DNA of 56,657 nucleotides from positions 1 to 56,657 of the forward strand of contig JAFQBD010000020.1 of assembly GCA_017416795.1 (NCBI GenBank). The letters are read 5' to 3'. The notes under the pieces were generated by a model. It was given only the letters and a program-made list of their open reading frames with translations, was not told where the DNA came from and did no database searches. The DNA comes from Bacillota bacterium (lineage in GTDB: Bacteria; Bacillota; Clostridia; Peptostreptococcales; Anaerovoracaceae). Below, one piece after another: positions 22,312 to 31,274 of this stretch; within the stretch, counting starts at the first letter, position 1, and each line of letters begins with the position of its first letter. The position numbers and the translations under genes are program-made.

Positions 22312-24018
22312 TTATTCTACATTAGCACCAAATCTCTTGATCTTCTTAGTACTTGTTTTTTCGAATGGTTCACGAACCACTTCTATGATAGTGATCCTCT
22401 TATATGCAGGCATCTTGTCGTTTATGCCTTCTACTACATCCTTTATCATAGCTGCGATCCTCTCTGCATCAGGCTCTTCTCCGCCGTTCTGCTCTTTGAG
22501 TGCATCCATTGAAGGATATATCTTTGCCTTGGCAGTTACATCGTTCTTGTTCTTACTCTGAGCACCTATTACTATGGCTTCTTCTATCAGTTCGTTTTCA
22601 AGCAGTCTGTCTTCCAACTCTTCAGGATAGATGTTCTTGCCGTTCTTAGTTACAATGACATTCTTGCATCTGCCTGTGATATATAAGAACCCCTCTTCGT
22701 CGAATCTTCCCAAGTCTCCCGTTCTGAAGAATCCGTCCTGCATAACTGCTGCAGTAGCTTCAGGATCGTTGTAATAACCCAGCATGATATTGTCGCCTCT
22801 TGCCATGATCTCGCCCACACCTTCATCATTAGGATCTAAGATGCTGATCTCAACACCATGGATAGGCAGACCTACTGCTTCTATATTTCTATAGAAGTCA
22901 TTATTTCCGGCAAGAAGAGGTGCTGTTTCAGTAAGGCCGTATCCCTGATAAGTAGTGATACCCAGTGCATCAAAAGCAGCGATGATCTCAGGCTTTATCG
23001 CTGCAGCACCTACGATCAGCAGCTTCAGCTTTCCGCCAAGGGACTTTCTCACCTTGCGAAGCACTATCATCCTAAGTATTGCAGGAAGTGAAGCCAGCAG
23101 ATCAGTAAGCGGCATATCCTTATCCTCAGTGTACTTTTCAGGCAGTCCTGCTCTGATGGATTTTTCTATAGTTCTCAGCATGAATTCAAGAAGCAAAGGT
23201 ACAGCGATGATAACGCTCGGGCTGTATTCCTTCATGTTCTTTCCAACATATCTGAGTCCGTCACAGTATGAAATACATCCGCCTGCAGAAAGCAGCAGCA
23301 GATGTCCTATAGTCGATTCATAAGTATGATGTATAGGCAGCACTGACAGAGCATGTCTTGAAGAATCCACCTTTACCATCGATGCGATGGACATGATATT
23401 AGCACAGATATTCTTCTGTGAAAGACATACGCCCTTGGCATTACCTGTAGTTCCTGATGTGAAGAGCAGCACGTGCATTTCTTCCGGATCTATCTCCATA
23501 GTATCTATTTCTGTAGTTCCCGAAACGTATTCCAGTCCGCCGTCCCAGATAAGATCGAACACTGTCTTCTTGTATAAAGGGCAGGCTTCACTCAATGAAT
23601 AAGCCTCTATATCCTTGGCACGGCCATTTCCCTTCGCCAGTTTCTTAAGAGAAGCAGAGTCTCCAAATATCACCTTACAGTCGGCCGCCTCAAGGAAGTT
23701 CTCGATGTCTTCCACTTCCAGCTCTTTATCAAGAGGTACAGCTACTCCTATAGTGGCTGCGGCCAGATATGATACTATCCATCCGTAACTGTTGGCACCG
23801 ATAACAGCTATCCTGCTGTCTTCAAATCCCATTTCGAGAAGGGCTGTGCAGAGACTGCGGTAATCCTCCATGAATTCATTATATGTTATTACCTTATCTC
23901 TCAGTTTGAAAGCCGGCAGTTTACCGTACTTCTCGGCACTTCCGTAAACCAGCTGCCTAAAATCCTTTATTATCCTTACAGGATGTTTCTTCATTAAAAA
24001 ATGCTGATAAGTGTTCAT
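22312..24018 (-). CDS. Acyl-CoA synthetase / AMP-dependent ligase
   Basis: 568 residues from ATG 24018 after AAGGAGAGG. Motifs of the ANL superfamily in order: LLFTSGTTGNAKGV (AMP-binding P-loop), YQGYGLTETAPLLAGN (adenine-binding), FRTGDLGRFDEEGFLYITGR (ribose-binding Asp and hinge) and a C-terminal EKTSTKKIKRF with the catalytic lysine. The LSQKNICANIMS and SVLPIHHTYE segments are typical of long-chain fatty acid CoA ligases (FadD-like). It activates a carboxylic acid to the acyl-CoA via an acyl-adenylate; chain length is uncertain. It is preceded by an 11-bp direct repeat at the end of the upstream kinase gene. Confidence 0.88.
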   Translation of the reverse strand: MNTYQHFLMKKHPVRIIKDFRQLVYGSAEKYGKLPAFKLRDKVITYNEFMEDYRSLCTALLEMGFEDSRIAVIGANSYGWIVSYLAAATIGVAVPLDKELEVEDIENFLEAADCKVIFGDSASLKKLAKGNGRAKDIEAYSLSEACPLYKKTVFDLIWDGGLEYVSGTTEIDTMEIDPEEMHVLLFTSGTTGNAKGVCLSQKNICANIMSIASMVKVDSSRHALSVLPIHHTYESTIGHLLLLSAGGCISYCDGLRYVGKNMKEYSPSVIIAVPLLLEFMLRTIEKSIRAGLPEKYTEDKDMPLTDLLASLPAILRMIVLRKVRKSLGGKLKLLIVGAAAIKPEIIAAFDALGITTYQGYGLTETAPLLAGNNDFYRNIEAVGLPIHGVEISILDPNDEGVGEIMARGDNIMLGYYNDPEATAAVMQDGFFRTGDLGRFDEEGFLYITGRCKNVIVTKNGKNIYPEELEDRLLENELIEEAIVIGAQSKNKNDVTAKAKIYPSMDALKEQNGGEEPDAERIAAMIKDVVEGINDKMPAYKRITIIEVVREPFEKTSTKKIKRFGANVE

Positions 24019-24106
24019 AAATACCTCTCCTTGTATAGTCCACAATACTCCTAGTGTACTTATATCTTATCAGCATCACGTTCTCGCTTCGTAAATTGAA
24101 GCTATT

Positions 24107-24128
24107 ATTTAGTTTACATTTAGTTTAC
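24107..24128. repeat. Tandem 11-bp direct repeat before the acyl-CoA synthetase gene
   Basis: ATTTAGTTTAC occurs twice in tandem (24107-24117 and 24118-24128), giving TTTACA-N5-TTTACA on the plus strand. Such 11-bp spaced hexamers are the usual footprint of OmpR/PhoB-family response regulators. It spans the kinase stop codon, about 90 bases upstream of the synthetase start. Confidence 0.5.
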
Positions 24129-25300
24129 ATCGGCAAAATCACCGTGAATATACTTCCTTCTCCAACTTGACTTCTCACGCTTATAGTCCCCTTACAGAGC
24201 TCGACGATTCTCTTGACTATGCTGAGTCCGAGGCCAAGCCCCTGTCTTGAGTGGGACGAATCTCCCTGGAAATACGGATCAAACAAATGCTTTTGGATGT
24301 CCTTGCTCATGCCCTCACCTGTATCAGCGATCTTCACTATAGCATAGCCGTTTTCCTCGGAAACCGACACTGTGACCTTTCCGCCTTCAGGTGTATACTT
24401 GACCGCGTTATCAAGGAGGTTGATCCACAGATGCTGCATCATCTCCTTGTTGCCGCTGTACATTACATGATCCAGAGACACGTCGAAGTCCATATTCTTC
24501 TGGAGCCATTTACCAGACAGTATAACAGAGCATTCTCGCAGCTGTTCACCGAGATCGTACTCTTCTATGTCAGTTACTATTGACTGGGCTGTAAGTTTGC
24601 TGAGCAGGATCGTGCTTGTTGCCAGTTTAGAAAGTCTTGCCGATTCGTCTACGATTATCTTCAGGTACTTTTTCTGTTCTTCCTCAGACATGTCCTTTTC
24701 GAGGACAAGAGATGCGAATCCATTGATGGATGCAATGGGTGTCTTGAATTCGTGAGAATAACTGTTGATGAAGTCATTTCTTAGCAGCTTGACACTCTCA
24801 AGTTCTGCACACATCTTATTGAAGTCTTCATATATAGGCTTTATCTGAGCTCTCTTATACTCTGTTATCCTTGTTGAATAATCACCGGCAGCTACTTTGC
24901 GTATTGCTTCTGATAGTGTGACTACTTCCCTGGCTCTTCTTCTGTAAAGCACAGTTATCATAGGCACCAGAACTAATGTCAGAAATCCCAGCATCCCTGC
25001 AAGTTCAAGTCCCATTGCGGCATAGATATGCTTTACATCCAGCAAGTCCCTGATGATCCATGTCATCAGCATGAAGGATCCCACTGCAGTAAGCACTATG
25101 GCAAATGACTGCATCAGAAGCTGAGGCAGCTGCCTTCTTGCCAGCTTGACGAGCTGACGAGTCGGGTTTTCTCGCTGCTTTCTGCTTTCTTTGGCTCTTT
25201 TTTTAGCAGCCTTTCTTCTTGCCTTCTTGTCTTTCTTGAGTGCTTCTCTCTCTATCTTATTCTCTTTAAGTTTTTCTTTTTTCTTCTTTTCCTTTGCCAT
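24125..25300 (-). CDS. Sensor histidine kinase with very basic N-terminus and no extracellular sensor
   Basis: 391 residues from ATG 25300, which overlaps the regulator's stop (ATGA). Residues 1-55 are mostly Lys, Arg and Glu, an unusual charged tail. Two membrane helices follow with only a short loop (DLLDVKHIYAAM), so sensing is probably intramembrane or via a partner. Then a HAMP-like segment, the H-box SYSHEFKTPIASINGF, N-box LWINLLDNAVKYT, G1 DTGEGM and G2 QGLGLGLSIVK, all intact. It phosphorylates the neighbouring OmpR-type regulator. The operon starts with an ABC-F protein, hinting at response to a ribosome- or envelope-targeting antibiotic. Confidence 0.92.
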   Translation of the reverse strand: MAKEKKKKEKLKENKIEREALKKDKKARRKAAKKRAKESRKQRENPTRQLVKLARRQLPQLLMQSFAIVLTAVGSFMLMTWIIRDLLDVKHIYAAMGLELAGMLGFLTLVLVPMITVLYRRRAREVVTLSEAIRKVAAGDYSTRITEYKRAQIKPIYEDFNKMCAELESVKLLRNDFINSYSHEFKTPIASINGFASLVLEKDMSEEEQKKYLKIIVDESARLSKLATSTILLSKLTAQSIVTDIEEYDLGEQLRECSVILSGKWLQKNMDFDVSLDHVMYSGNKEMMQHLWINLLDNAVKYTPEGGKVTVSVSEENGYAIVKIADTGEGMSKDIQKHLFDPYFQGDSSHSRQGLGLGLSIVKRIVELCKGTISVRSQVGEGSIFTVILPM

Positions 25301-25980
25301 CACTTATCTTCCTTAGTGATATCAGCCTTATATCCAAGGCCTTTTAGCGTAACGATACTGAATTCATTTATATCTTTCAGCCTGTTTCTGACACGGCTTA
25401 TATGTGTCTTGACCGTTTCTTCACCGCTCTCGGCATTCATTCCCCAGATGCTGTCCAGCAGCTGCTCTTTGGAAAATATCCTGTCCGGATATGAAAGCAG
25501 CTTGAACAGCAGATCGAATTCCTTCTTCGGCAGTTCGATATATTCCTCATCGTTATATACCGCATACTTGGCAGAGTCTACAGTGACGCTGCCTATCTCG
25601 ATCTTCTTGCTCTGAGCTATATCGGCGCGCCTCAAGAGAGCCTGCGTACGCCACATCAACTCATCACTGCTGAACGGTTTAGTCATATAGTCGTCAGTCC
25701 CCAGCGAGAATCCTTTCTGTTTATCTTCAAGGGCTTCCTTGGCTGTCAGCATCAGGAAAGGTGTAGTATATCCTTCTTCTCTTATGGTCTTCAGCAGTTC
25801 GTATCCGTCCATCCTTGGCATCATGATATCGGCGATGATCAGATCGATCTCGCCCTTGTGTATCTCCTCCATTGCCTCGATGCCGTCATTGGCACAGACT
25901 ACCGTATACATATCTTCAAGTCGTGCTGCCGTCAGCAGCCTCATATTTCTGTCGTCTTCGACGACCAGTATTTTTGCCAT
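25300..25980 (-). CDS. OmpR-family response regulator
   Basis: 226 residues. Receiver domain with the acidic pair in VVEDDRN, phosphoacceptor Asp in LIIADIMMPRMDG, conserved Thr/Ser in FLMLTAKEA and Lys in YMTKPF. C-terminal winged helix with IELPKKEFDLLFKLLSYPDRIFSKEQLLDSIWGMNAESGEETVKTHISRVRNRLKD. The ATG is two bases after the ABC-F stop. Its targets are unknown; an 11-bp direct repeat just past the kinase gene is a plausible site. Confidence 0.94.
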   Translation of the reverse strand: MAKILVVEDDRNMRLLTAARLEDMYTVVCANDGIEAMEEIHKGEIDLIIADIMMPRMDGYELLKTIREEGYTTPFLMLTAKEALEDKQKGFSLGTDDYMTKPFSSDELMWRTQALLRRADIAQSKKIEIGSVTVDSAKYAVYNDEEYIELPKKEFDLLFKLLSYPDRIFSKEQLLDSIWGMNAESGEETVKTHISRVRNRLKDINEFSIVTLKGLGYKADITKEDK

Positions 25981-25981
25981 A

Positions 25982-27775
25982 TTATGCCTCCACCATCTCT
26001 CCGGCTTCTATCCTTGCCGCCAGCTCTTCAAGGTATTCCCAGCGATCCATCTTCTCAAGAAGCTGTTCATCCAGTTGTTCTTTTTCTTTAGAAAGTTCAG
26101 AAAGCCTTCCGAAGTCTGCTCCGCAGCTGTTCATTTCTTCTTCCAAAGCCGCCAGCTTTTCTTCCAGCCCGGCTATCGTCTCTTCTATAGTCTCGTACTC
26201 TTTAGCTTCCTTATATGAGAATTTCAGTTTTTTCTGCTTAGGTCTTCTCTCTGCCGTTTCTTTCTTGACTACAGCTTCTTTCTGTTTCTCTTTCTCACGA
26301 TGCTGCTCGTACCAGTCGGTATATCCTCCGATATAATGACCTATATATCCGTCTTCTTCGAAGGCAAATGTCCTCACTGCCAATCTGTCCAGGAAATATC
26401 TGTCGTGGGAAACTATTATAACAGCTCCCGGGAAATCATCGAGATAATCCTCCAGCACAGTAAGCGTATCTATATCAAGATCGTTAGTCGGTTCGTCAAA
26501 TATCAGGACGTTAGGAGCCTGCATAAGTATGCTCAGAAGGTAAAGTCTGCGCTTTTCGCCTCCGCTTAGTGCTCCCACCTTGATACTATGCATATATGCG
26601 GGGAAAAGGAATCTCTCCAGCATCTGTGATGCCGACAAAGTACCGTCCTTGACCTTTATGGAACTTGCTATTTCCTCAACGAATTTGATGATCCTCTTAT
26701 CTTCATCAAGTGCTTCATTTTCCTGGGAAAAGTATCCTATCTTGACAGTGTCGCCTTTTTCTATCGTTCCGGCATCAGATTCTATCTCACCGATGATCAT
26801 CTTGAGAAGTGTGCTCTTGCCGCATCCGTTAGGACCGATGATACCGATACGATCGTTTCTCAATATCATATATGAGAAATCTTTTATCAGCTGCCTATTG
26901 CCGTAAGCCTTGCTTACGGAATCCAGTTCAATTATCTTTCTGCCAAGCCTTGATGTCACCGTGTTTATCTCAAGCGCGGAATCATCTACTACCAGCTTAG
27001 CAGCCTCCAGCTCTTCGAATCTCTGTATCCTGCCCTTTGCCTTAGTAGTTCTCGCCCTTGCTCCTCTTCTTATCCATGCCAGCTCTTTCTTATAGATAGC
27101 AAGACGCTTTCTCTCGGCAGCATACATCATATCTTCTTTGGCAGCTTTTGCCTCCAGATAATAATCGTAATTGCCGTCGTAGCTATATAGCTTGCCGCCC
27201 TCTATCTCCACGATACGATTTGTTACTCTGTCGAGGAAGTACCTATCGTGAGTTATCATGAAAAGCGCTCCTCTGTATGATTTGAGGAAGTCTTCAAGCC
27301 ATTCTATGATGTCGCTGTCCATATGGTTAGTAGGCTCATCCAGGATAAGCAGATTGCTTTCCTGAGTCAGCACCGCAGCCATAGCCACTCTCTTTCTCTG
27401 TCCTCCCGAAAGTTCGCTCATCTTCTGTTCATAAGAATCAAAACCCAGCTTGTTGAGCATAGCTCTGCATCTGTGCTCTTCAGCATCGCTGCCGCTTTGA
27501 CGCAGATACTCCATCGCCTGCTCCATGACCGTAAGGTTTCCATCATACTCGGGATCCTGAGGCAGGTATGCAGTCTTCAGTTCTCTTGAACGTATGATAT
27601 TGCCTGCTTCATGTTCTACCACACCTGCGATGATCTTGAGAAGCGTACTCTTGCCTGTGCCGTTGACACCTACAAGACCTATCTTGTCAGTATCGTTTAT
27701 AGTGATGCTAAGACCATCTATAAGCGGCTTTTCTGTATAGCTTTTTTTAAGGTTTTCACATGTTATGAGAACCAT
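25982..27775 (-). CDS. ABC-F family ATPase (Uup-like)
   Basis: 597 residues with two ABC domains and no membrane segments: Walker A GVNGTGKSTLL and GPNGCGKSTLL, signatures LSGGQRKRVAMA and LSGGEKRRLYLL, Walker B LLILDEPTNHMD and VLIFDEPTNDLD. A linker (about residues 190-310) with KKELAWIRRGARARTTKAKGRIQRFEEL is the P-site tRNA interaction motif seen in Uup, and the C-terminus is a coiled coil (about 520-590). ABC-F proteins act on the ribosome E site, relieving stalling or antibiotic block. It heads an operon with a two-component system. Confidence 0.92.
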   Translation of the reverse strand: MVLITCENLKKSYTEKPLIDGLSITINDTDKIGLVGVNGTGKSTLLKIIAGVVEHEAGNIIRSRELKTAYLPQDPEYDGNLTVMEQAMEYLRQSGSDAEEHRCRAMLNKLGFDSYEQKMSELSGGQRKRVAMAAVLTQESNLLILDEPTNHMDSDIIEWLEDFLKSYRGALFMITHDRYFLDRVTNRIVEIEGGKLYSYDGNYDYYLEAKAAKEDMMYAAERKRLAIYKKELAWIRRGARARTTKAKGRIQRFEELEAAKLVVDDSALEINTVTSRLGRKIIELDSVSKAYGNRQLIKDFSYMILRNDRIGIIGPNGCGKSTLLKMIIGEIESDAGTIEKGDTVKIGYFSQENEALDEDKRIIKFVEEIASSIKVKDGTLSASQMLERFLFPAYMHSIKVGALSGGEKRRLYLLSILMQAPNVLIFDEPTNDLDIDTLTVLEDYLDDFPGAVIIVSHDRYFLDRLAVRTFAFEEDGYIGHYIGGYTDWYEQHREKEKQKEAVVKKETAERRPKQKKLKFSYKEAKEYETIEETIAGLEEKLAALEEEMNSCGADFGRLSELSKEKEQLDEQLLEKMDRWEYLEELAARIEAGEMVEA

Positions 27776-27819
27776 TTATGAATTACCATCCTTGTTCAAA
27801 TATCGTCTTCTAAATTTTA

Positions 27820-27828
27820 ATTATACCA
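27820..27828 (-). promoter_or_regulatory. Extended -10 promoter of the ABC-F operon
   Basis: TGGTATAAT (TG-N-TATAAT) on the minus strand, 45 bases before the ABC-F start, between the flanking terminator and the gene. No good -35 is seen, as expected for an extended -10. Confidence 0.5.
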
Positions 27829-27837
27829 TGATTTTCA

Positions 27838-27866
27838 ATAAAAAAGGAGCTGATTTTCAGCTCCTT
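27838..27866 (-). terminator. Terminator of the CoA-disulfide reductase operon
   Basis: Perfect 10-bp stem AAGGAGCTGA (27844-27853) with TCAGCTCCTT (27857-27866), followed on the minus strand by TTTTTTATTG. Confidence 0.9.
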
Positions 27867-27880
27867 CTAATAGGTGTATT

Positions 27881-29599
27881 TTACTGCTTTTCCAAGCCGC
27901 ACGGCATTGCCTGTTTAGCTGCAGCCTTATCACTTTTAACAGCTTCATAAAGCCTGTATCCTCCCGAAAGGTTATAACAGTCGAAACCGTTTCCCTCAAG
28001 TATCCTGCAGCCGATATAGCTTCTCAGACCGCTCTGACAATGAACATATACAGGTTTACCATTAGGCAGTTCATCTATCCTGCTTCTCAGTTCGTCTACA
28101 GGTATATTGATGAACCCCTCCATATGTCCGTAAGAGTATTCTTCAGGAGTCCTGCAGTCCAGCAGCACTACACTGCCGTCTCTCGGCAGACTGTCTGCCT
28201 CATCCCAGAAGAACTGCTTAAGCCTTCCTTCTGCTATATTATCTATCATGAATCCTGCCATATTCACAGGATCTTTCGCTGATGAGTAAGGAGGCGCATA
28301 AGCCAGATCGAGATCTTTTAAGCAAAGGGCACTGAGTCCTGCATGCATGGCTGTTGCAAGCACGTCTATACGCTTGTCGACGCCTTCATATCCTGTGATC
28401 TGTGCTCCCAGCAGTTTATATGTCCCCTTTTCGAAGATCACCTTCATAGACATGATGCTGCCGCCCGGATAATAACCGGCATGACTCATAGGTGCCAAAT
28501 ACACCTTGTCATAATCGATACCCTGAGCCTTTGCAGTTTTCTCATTGATACCTGTAGATGCCGCCGTCATATCAAAGATCTTGATAACTGAAGATCCTTG
28601 TGAGCCTTTGAATACACTGTCTCCTCCGCAGATATTATCTGCAGCTATGCGCCCCTGCTTGTTAGCCGGCCCGGCCAGAGAAATAAGTGCTTTCTGCCCT
28701 GTGATGAAGTGCTTCACTTCCACTGCATCACCTACTGCATAAATGTCAGGTTTAGAAGTCTCCATGCGATCATTGACCACAATGCTGCCCTTGATACCTG
28801 TTTCAAGGCCTGCTTCTTTTGCAATCCTGGAATCAGGCACGACACCTATTGCCATCACTACCATGTCTGTATTTATGAAACTGCCGTCATCAAGCAGGAC
28901 CTTTATCATCTCATACCCTGAGTTTTCTTTACCAACATCACTTCTTTCGAAACCTTCGACGTTTCGCCCCAATTTCAGTTCTACACCGTGCCGTCTCATT
29001 TCACCATGTATGAACGAAGCCATATCTCTGTCAAACGGGTTCATGAGCTGATCGGGACGCTGGACTATAGTCACATCCATGCCCATTTCTCTGAGGTTTT
29101 CCGCAACTTCGACGCCAATGAAACCTCCGCCTATGATCACTGCTGATTTCGGTTTATTATCATCTACATATTTTCTGATCTTAAATGTATCTTCTACAGT
29201 ACGAAGGCTGAGGAACCTATCGTCATCCATTCCCGGAAGCTCAGGTTTTACAGGGCTTGCTCCTGTCGAAATGAGCAGCTTGTCGTAGCTTTCTTCAAAT
29301 ACGTCTCCGCTTATCAGGTTTCTCACTTCCACTGTTTTTCTGTCAGAGTCTATCTTTATCACTTCGTGGTTTACCCTCATGTCGATGCGGAATCTCTGCC
29401 AGAAGCTTGCAGGTGTCTGGAGTGTCAGTTCTGCTTCATCTTCGATGACTCCTCCTATATAATACGGCAGTCCGCAGTTGGCATATGAGATATAACCTGT
29501 CTTTTCGAATACCACGATATCTGCATTTTCATCCAGCCTTCTTATTCTGGCTGCTGCTGTTGCACCGCCGGCAACTCCTCCTATGATAACGACCTTCAT
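27881..29599 (-). CDS. CoA-disulfide reductase-like flavoprotein with rhodanese domain
   Basis: 572 residues. N-terminal FAD/NAD(P)H oxidoreductase: VIIGGVAGGATAAARIRR dinucleotide fold, the single redox cysteine C42 in SYANCGLPYYIGG, second fold AVIIGGGFIGVEVAENL, and the FAD-binding VYAVGDAVEV. The C-terminus is a rhodanese domain with its Cys521 in VHCQSGLRSY. This matches CoA-disulfide reductase-rhodanese fusions, which reduce CoA disulfides, persulfides or polysulfide with NAD(P)H. It overlaps in function with the small rhodanese gene just upstream (zero-base gap), pointing to sulfane-sulfur metabolism. Confidence 0.92.
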   Translation of the reverse strand: MKVVIIGGVAGGATAAARIRRLDENADIVVFEKTGYISYANCGLPYYIGGVIEDEAELTLQTPASFWQRFRIDMRVNHEVIKIDSDRKTVEVRNLISGDVFEESYDKLLISTGASPVKPELPGMDDDRFLSLRTVEDTFKIRKYVDDNKPKSAVIIGGGFIGVEVAENLREMGMDVTIVQRPDQLMNPFDRDMASFIHGEMRRHGVELKLGRNVEGFERSDVGKENSGYEMIKVLLDDGSFINTDMVVMAIGVVPDSRIAKEAGLETGIKGSIVVNDRMETSKPDIYAVGDAVEVKHFITGQKALISLAGPANKQGRIAADNICGGDSVFKGSQGSSVIKIFDMTAASTGINEKTAKAQGIDYDKVYLAPMSHAGYYPGGSIMSMKVIFEKGTYKLLGAQITGYEGVDKRIDVLATAMHAGLSALCLKDLDLAYAPPYSSAKDPVNMAGFMIDNIAEGRLKQFFWDEADSLPRDGSVVLLDCRTPEEYSYGHMEGFINIPVDELRSRIDELPNGKPVYVHCQSGLRSYIGCRILEGNGFDCYNLSGGYRLYEAVKSDKAAAKQAMPCGLEKQ

Positions 29600-29920
29600 C
29601 TACCTCTCCACCTTTCCTTTATAACCTGCAAAACCACCGAGATCCACGACATTGATGTACCCGATCCTTTCCAGATATCTTTTCGCCTGACGGCTCCTTG
29701 CTCCGCTCAGACAATATACATAAATACTTCTTTTCTTATCCGGTGCTACTTTCTTTATCTTATCGATTTGTTGAAGCGAAAGATTGATGCTGCCCGGTAT
29801 CCTGCCGTCTGCATATTCTTCGCGTGTCCTTACATCCAAAAGAACTGCATTCTTATCATTTCTGTACCCATCAAGTGCTTCATTGATGTTTGTCCCTCTA
29901 AATAAATCAAATATTCCCAT
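29600..29920 (-). CDS. Single-domain rhodanese sulfurtransferase
   Basis: 106 residues, one complete rhodanese domain: AVLLDVRTREEYADGRIPGSINL and the active loop CLSGARS with nucleophile C70. It carries a persulfide between donors and acceptors in the cytosol. The stop codon abuts the start of the CoA-disulfide reductase gene, so the two are surely cotranscribed and may work in series, the rhodanese delivering sulfane sulfur that the reductase reduces. Confidence 0.9.
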   Translation of the reverse strand: MGIFDLFRGTNINEALDGYRNDKNAVLLDVRTREEYADGRIPGSINLSLQQIDKIKKVAPDKKRSIYVYCLSGARSRQAKRYLERIGYINVVDLGGFAGYKGKVER

Positions 29921-30003
29921 ACCGGTATCCTCCCGCTTTCTTTATTTTATACTATTATACTCCAAATAAAAAGTCTTTCTGTGATTTTGTCACATAAAGA
30001 TCC

Positions 30004-30041
30004 AAAAAACACAAAAGCTGTCCGCCATATACGCGAACAGC
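30004..30041 (-). terminator. Terminator of the SLC13-like transporter gene
   Basis: Stem GCTGTCCGC (30017-30025) with GCGAACAGC (30033-30041), one wobble pair, followed on the minus strand by TTTTGTGTTTTTTGG. Confidence 0.8.
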
Positions 30042-30055
30042 CGATAAAGTTCAAT

Positions 30056-31174
30056 TTATACCATTATCCAGAATGCACCCAGCATTACTGCCAGTATTCC
30101 TACATTAGTGACCGTGAAATGCTTGATATAGCTGCCCTTAACAGCAGGATAATTCTTGGCTACCTGCTTGTATGAAATAAGGCTTGCCATCGATGCGATA
30201 AGCGTTCCCAGACCTCCAAGATTAGTTCCTATTATGAGCATACTCCATTTAGTCGTAAATCCCGAAAGAAGCAGCGCAGCCGGCACATTGCTTATCACCT
30301 GGCTTGCCGCCACTGAAGCGAGGACTTCGTTACCCTGCATCATTTCCATTATCATCTCACTGAAGAACGGACTTCTTCCCAAGTTGCCGATGAATACGAA
30401 GAATGCCACGAATGTAAGCAGCAATGAATAATCGACATTTTTGAGGATGCTTGCATCGTTTTTAACAGTAACAGCACCAACCACGATAAGCATCGCCTGC
30501 CATGGCAGTATCTTAGCAACTGCCAATACACATCCAAGGAACAACACCATGTATATGATCAGATCTCTGTCTACATTTATCTTCGGAGCATCCATAGTCT
30601 GAAGTGCAGTAGTATCAACATTCTGGTTATTCATCCTCATTATCATAAGAGCGAAGATAACTGCAGCTATCGCAGCATACGGCATCATCAGCATGATAAA
30701 GCTTCCCAGACTCATTCCCGACTGACCGTATAAATATAAGTTCTGAGGATTACCTATCGGAGTCACCATGCTGCCCAGATTGGCAGCCACCGTCTGAAGC
30801 ACTACCACAGGGATCATCCTGTGCTCCAGTCCCGCCATCTTGAGAACAGTGATGGCAAAAGGCACGAAAGTGATAAGAGCCACATCGTTAGTGATCAGCA
30901 TGCTGGAGAAGAAACATAACAGCACCAACGCCGCATAAAGCTGTCTGCTTCCATTCACCTTCTGCAGCAGTTTCACGCCTATGGTGTGGAACACACCCAT
31001 CTTCTGAAGCTTGCACATTATTATCATAAGGCAGAACAAAAGTGCCAGTGTCTGATAATCTATATATCCTGCATAACCGCTGTCAGGAGCAACAAAAAAC
31101 ATGGAAACTATCGCCAGTATCATGGCGATCACGAGAACTGTTTCCTGTTTTATGAACTCTTTTAAAGCCTGCAC
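30056..31174 (-). CDS. SLC13/ArsB-superfamily anion transporter
   Basis: 372 residues with about ten membrane helices in two inverted repeats. The two hairpin signatures of the ion transporter superfamily are present: ITNDVALITFVPFAITVL with LGSMVTPIGNPQNLYLYGQ in the first half, and SNVPAALLLSGFT with GTNLGGLGTLIASMASLISY in the second. It probably moves an anion such as a dicarboxylate or citrate with a cation. Start is a GTG at 31174, 10 bases after AGGAGG, with no nearby in-frame ATG. It is flanked by terminators on both sides and is monocistronic. Confidence 0.82.
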   Translation of the reverse strand: MQALKEFIKQETVLVIAMILAIVSMFFVAPDSGYAGYIDYQTLALLFCLMIIMCKLQKMGVFHTIGVKLLQKVNGSRQLYAALVLLCFFSSMLITNDVALITFVPFAITVLKMAGLEHRMIPVVVLQTVAANLGSMVTPIGNPQNLYLYGQSGMSLGSFIMLMMPYAAIAAVIFALMIMRMNNQNVDTTALQTMDAPKINVDRDLIIYMVLFLGCVLAVAKILPWQAMLIVVGAVTVKNDASILKNVDYSLLLTFVAFFVFIGNLGRSPFFSEMIMEMMQGNEVLASVAASQVISNVPAALLLSGFTTKWSMLIIGTNLGGLGTLIASMASLISYKQVAKNYPAVKGSYIKHFTVTNVGILAVMLGAFWIMV

Positions 31175-31234
31175 TTTAAGTTGCCTCCTTTACTTTGGAT
31201 TTAGTCACACACAATTTTATATTATATCATAAAA

Positions 31235-31267
31235 ATGGCTATCGCGCCATAATATAGTGCGATAGCC
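31235..31267 (-). terminator. Terminator of the cotJABC operon
   Basis: Stem GGCTATCGC (31237-31245) with GCGATAGCC (31259-31267) followed on the minus strand by ATTTTTATG, just past the cotJC stop. Confidence 0.85.
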
Positions 31268-31274
31268 TCTTTTA

